This document shows positions 61,454-64,000 of a stretch of 64,000 nucleotides of DNA, piece by piece. The translations under genes were made by a program, and so were the position numbers. Source of the DNA: Pseudomonadota bacterium (GTDB taxonomy: Bacteria > Verrucomicrobiota > Verrucomicrobiia > Limisphaerales > SXTU01); the NCBI GenBank assembly GCA_009922615.1, contig RFVF01000008.1, positions 27,981 through 91,980 of the forward strand. Reading direction: 5' to 3'. Numbering within the stretch: position 1 is the stretch's first letter; every line of letters begins with the position of its first letter. The notes below the pieces were generated by a model. That model was not told where the DNA came from. It saw nothing but the letters and a program-made list of their open reading frames with translations, and searched no databases.

Positions 61454-62884
61454 GTGCGTGTGACGGATGGCGAGGCTCCCACGCCGTTTGCGCCGAGCTT
61501 TCAGTTCGTGTTTGGCGACGGCAGTTATTTCTCGGGCTCCTCACCCATGCTCACGGCTACGGTGATTGGCTCGTTCCCGCTGAGTTATCAGTGGCTGAAG
61601 AATTCGATGCCCATTCCGAATGCAACCAACGCCACGCTGCCACTGCCCGGCATCCAACTCGCCGACGCCGGCACCTACACCATCGTGGTCACGAACGTGG
61701 CAGGCGCGATCAGCTCGAACCTGACGGTTTCCGTCACCGCCTCGACCCCGCCGGTCATCACCACGCAGCCGACCAACCAAGTGGTGCTGTCCAACAGCAC
61801 CGTGCAACTCACCGTCGCCGCGACGGGCACGGTGCCGCTGTCTTACCAATGGCGGAAGGGTGGTGTGAACCTGACCACGAACGCCGTGACCTTCGGCATC
61901 AACACCGCGCAACTAACTATCTACAATTTCTCGGACACCAACGCGGGCGATTACACGGTCGTCATCACGAACTACGCCGGCTCCGTCACCAGCGCCGTGG
62001 CCACCATCAGCATTCTGCAAGTCACGACACCGGTCTTCCTCACCCAGCCGCCGCCCGTCATCAGCATCCTCACCAACGCCCCGTTCACCATCAACACGGT
62101 CGTCGCCGGCACGCCCACTCCCGCACTGCAATGGCAGAAGAACAACGTGAACATTCCCGGCGCAACCAACGCGATCTTCAACGGCCTGACCACGAACTAC
62201 AACGGCGGTGGCAGCTTCCGCCTGATTGCGGCGAACCTCAACGGCTCGGCCACCAGCGCGGTGTGCGTCGTAAACGTCTACGACCGCAACCTCTATTACA
62301 ACAATCCGGCCCCGACTAACGCCGTTCTGCCCGCCGGGGGCACGCTCCGCCAACGCGCGAGTGCTTACGGCATGCCGCCGGTGTTCTTCACCCTGCGCAA
62401 GGACGGCACCAACGTGCCGGGCTTCATCAGCCTGCCGGAGAACGTGTTCCCCGAAATTTACGACGAGTATTACGACCTGACGCTGCCCGGCCTCCAGCCG
62501 GCGGACAGTGGAGCCTACTCATTCGTGGTCTCCAACACCGTGGGAGGCATGGCCACGAGCGGGGTGTTCAATGTCACGATCCAATCCACGAGTGCGCCCG
62601 TCGTGCTTCAGCCTCCAACCAACGTGAATGTGTTCCTTTACACGGGCGGCACCATCATCAACGAACGCGTCACCTACTCCAGCTTCTACCCGGTTACGGT
62701 GCAATGGCTGTCCAACAACATCGTCCTCAGCGGCCAGACCACTTCCAATTTAACCTTGGGCTTCACCAGCGTGCAGGACTTCACCCTGGCCGCCATTCTG
62801 TCCAATGCCAGCAAGAAGAACAATCTTGTCATTCTGATCGACGACTTCAAAGCGCCGTGCGCGAATGACATCAGCAGTTTGTGA
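61454..62884 (+). pseudogene. Ig-repeat surface protein, cut at its 3' end by the junction
   Basis: Four immunoglobulin-like domains and part of a fifth follow in frame: LSYQWLKNSMPIPNAT...AGTYTIVVTN, LSYQWRKGGVNLTT...GDYTVVITNYAG, LQWQKNNVNIPGAT, then VFFTLRKDGTNV...SGAYSFVVSN, and VQWLSNNIVLSGQTT. This is a typical secreted Verrucomicrobia Ig-array, probably for adhesion or carbohydrate binding. After LAAILSNAS (about 62,812) the reading is antisense of another gene, so the true C-terminus is lost. Confidence 0.8.
62800..62830. other. Junction between two DNA sources
   Basis: To the left: GC-rich coding DNA of the Ig-repeat gene, forward strand. To the right: lower-GC DNA of a gene reading left (coiled-coil protein). 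Both are broken within the same ~20 bp. The GC change is abrupt. Confidence 0.8.
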
Positions 62885-63055
62885 TGACTGAGTCGCAGCA
62901 ACTCCAGCAAGTGCGATCAATGCAACACCTGCAGTGACAGCAAGAGTTTTCCATCGCCGAGCATTGACAGAGGCATTTTGCAATTCTGCGATGCGTGCCT
63001 CGAGTGATTCCATTCGCTGCGAAAGAGTTTGATCGATAATTTGGTTTGTTGTCAT
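62815..63055 (-). CDS. Partial coiled-coil membrane protein
   Basis: N-terminal about 80 residues from ATG 63055: MTTNQIIDQTLSQRMESLEA (helical), one membrane segment (LAVTAGVALIALAGVAA) and VIRARRFEVVDQNDKIVLL. The last is a motif seen in planctomycete-type secreted proteins. The C-terminus is missing at the junction. It is divergent (36 bp) from the oxidoreductase gene. Confidence 0.65.
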
Positions 63056-63091
63056 AATTGTGAAAGTCCTTCTGATTGTTAGGATACGAAG

Positions 63092-64000
63092 ATGGCAAAA
63101 GTTCGCACACGCAAATCAGCATCAAAGAAACAAACAGTCTCTCTGACAGAACAGTTGTCTGGATCACTTGGCCTAGCACTCCTTGGAACGAAATTCATGG
63201 GGCGCGCCCATTCGATTGCGTGGGCGAATGCACCGAAGTTCTTCGATTTGCCTCTGCAAGTTGATCGGAATTGGGCAGCAGGGCGTGATGCTGCTGAAAC
63301 CCATGAATTCGCTCGGAAATGGGGATGGAAGGCGTCGACCATTGATTGGCATGAGACACTGACGAATCCAACCGTCCAGTTGGTTGATATCGCAACGCCA
63401 AATGATGTCCATAAAGAGATGGCGATCGCTGCACTTGAAACTGGTCGTCATGTCACTTGCGAGAAACCGTTGGCGGGAACTCTTGCTGACGCGCGCGAAA
63501 TGCGCAACGCAGCGCGCAAGGCTGCCAAGCACGGAGTCAAGACATTTGTGTGGTTCAACTATCGACGCGCACCTGCTGTTGGTTTGGCGTATCGGCTTGT
63601 GAGGGAAGGTTGCATTGGTCGCATCTTTCATATTCGTGCCGCCTATCTGCAAGATTGGGGTGGACCAGCAACGCCATTGGTCTGGCGTTTCCAAGCATCG
63701 CAGGCGGGCTCTGGCGCACACGGAGATTTAAATGCGCACATTATTGATATGGCGCGTTTCATCACTGGCGAAGAAGTCACGCAAGTTGTTGGTGCAATCG
63801 AAGAAACTTTCATCAAAGAGCGACTGCTCGTTGTCGATTCGGAAGCTGCGCTGAGTGGTCACGATGACACGGCAAGTCGAAGCAGCCGAAAGCAATCGAA
63901 AAAGATGGGCAAATCCACAGTCGATGACTGCGTACTCTTTCTGGCTCGCATGAGTGGTGGGGCAACTGCATCGTTCGAGGCGACGCGCCTTGCGACGGGG
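63092..64000 (+). CDS. Gfo/Idh/MocA-family oxidoreductase, partial
   Basis: 303 residues to the window edge from ATG 63092. LGLALLGTKFMGRAHSIAWA is a Rossmann start (GxxxMG type), then VDIATPNDVHKEMAIAALE, and HVTCEKPLAGT with the catalytic Lys. FNYRRAPAVGLAYRLVREG and GAHGDLNAHIIDMARFITGE are the substrate half. It differs from the Gfo/Idh/MocA gene at 9.6 kb in sequence and codon use. The gene runs out of the window. Confidence 0.92.
   Translation, partial: MAKVRTRKSASKKQTVSLTEQLSGSLGLALLGTKFMGRAHSIAWANAPKFFDLPLQVDRNWAAGRDAAETHEFARKWGWKASTIDWHETLTNPTVQLVDIATPNDVHKEMAIAALETGRHVTCEKPLAGTLADAREMRNAARKAAKHGVKTFVWFNYRRAPAVGLAYRLVREGCIGRIFHIRAAYLQDWGGPATPLVWRFQASQAGSGAHGDLNAHIIDMARFITGEEVTQVVGAIEETFIKERLLVVDSEAALSGHDDTASRSSRKQSKKMGKSTVDDCVLFLARMSGGATASFEATRLATG

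Overview
The window is GC-rich, densely coded DNA from a chromosome of the Verrucomicrobiota (Pedosphaera/Limisphaerales-like), probably from an uncultured lineage. The evidence is three DUF1501 proteins with Tat signals, two large secreted DUF1549/DUF1553 cytochrome-type proteins, a prepilin-type protein with the [16 protein letters not shown] start, and many short 'decorator' repeats of a kind I associate with Verrucomicrobia and Planctomycetes. No rRNA, tRNA, CRISPR array, prophage or intact insertion sequence was seen. This is core-genome territory with accessory genes scattered in it.

Layout. 1-5.5 kb: the end of a possible Hpt protein, then a leftward group of a 2OG-Fe(II) oxygenase-like protein, fdhD, an unusual winged-helix/nuclease protein, a DUF1549/DUF1553 protein and a response regulator. 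5.7-15.6 kb: a rightward run of ymdB, a membrane protein, xseA, a DUF4380 protein, a Gfo/Idh/MocA oxidoreductase and a DUF1549-DUF1553/DUF1501 pair. 15.6-22 kb: a leftward group of mrp, a single-module NRPS with the architecture of epsilon-poly-lysine synthetase, and a secreted protein with five PepSY-like repeats. 22-23.5 kb: a frameshifted DUF1501 gene. 23.5-35.7 kb: a long leftward run with a lipoprotein, a pseudopilin, an amidohydrolase, tyrA, a LysE-type exporter, pssA, a three-gene HlyD/FtsX/ATPase transporter, prmA, a histidine phosphatase and rph. 35.8-43.1 kb: polX, then leftward oppABCD without oppF. 43.2-45.7 kb: a zinc-ribbon protein and lolC/lolD. 45.7-55.8 kb: a sugar dehydrogenase-cytochrome fusion, a third DUF1501 gene, small enzymes, a degenerate PanB-like protein, a beta-propeller lactonase and a secreted subtilase. 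55.8-60.7 kb: folB, a HAD-Nudix fusion, a GNAT remnant, a radical SAM protein, a lytic transglycosylase and a creatininase-family protein. 61-62.8 kb: a broken Ig-repeat secreted protein.

At about 62.8 kb the character of the DNA changes. GC falls to roughly half, codon use shifts and the decorator repeats stop. Two genes on opposite strands are cut at the same point. The last 1.2 kb is best read as DNA from a different genome, joined by assembly chimerism or by a real recombination.

Two things stand out. First, the Pls-like synthetase at 16.6-20.9 kb has a specificity code I read as DAESIGTVIK, close to lysine codes, so it is a candidate for making a poly(amino acid). Second, several families of short palindromic or short-period repeats fill intergenic spaces and also sit in frame inside coding sequences (the synthetase, xseA, prmA, a DUF1553 gene and the HAD-Nudix linker).
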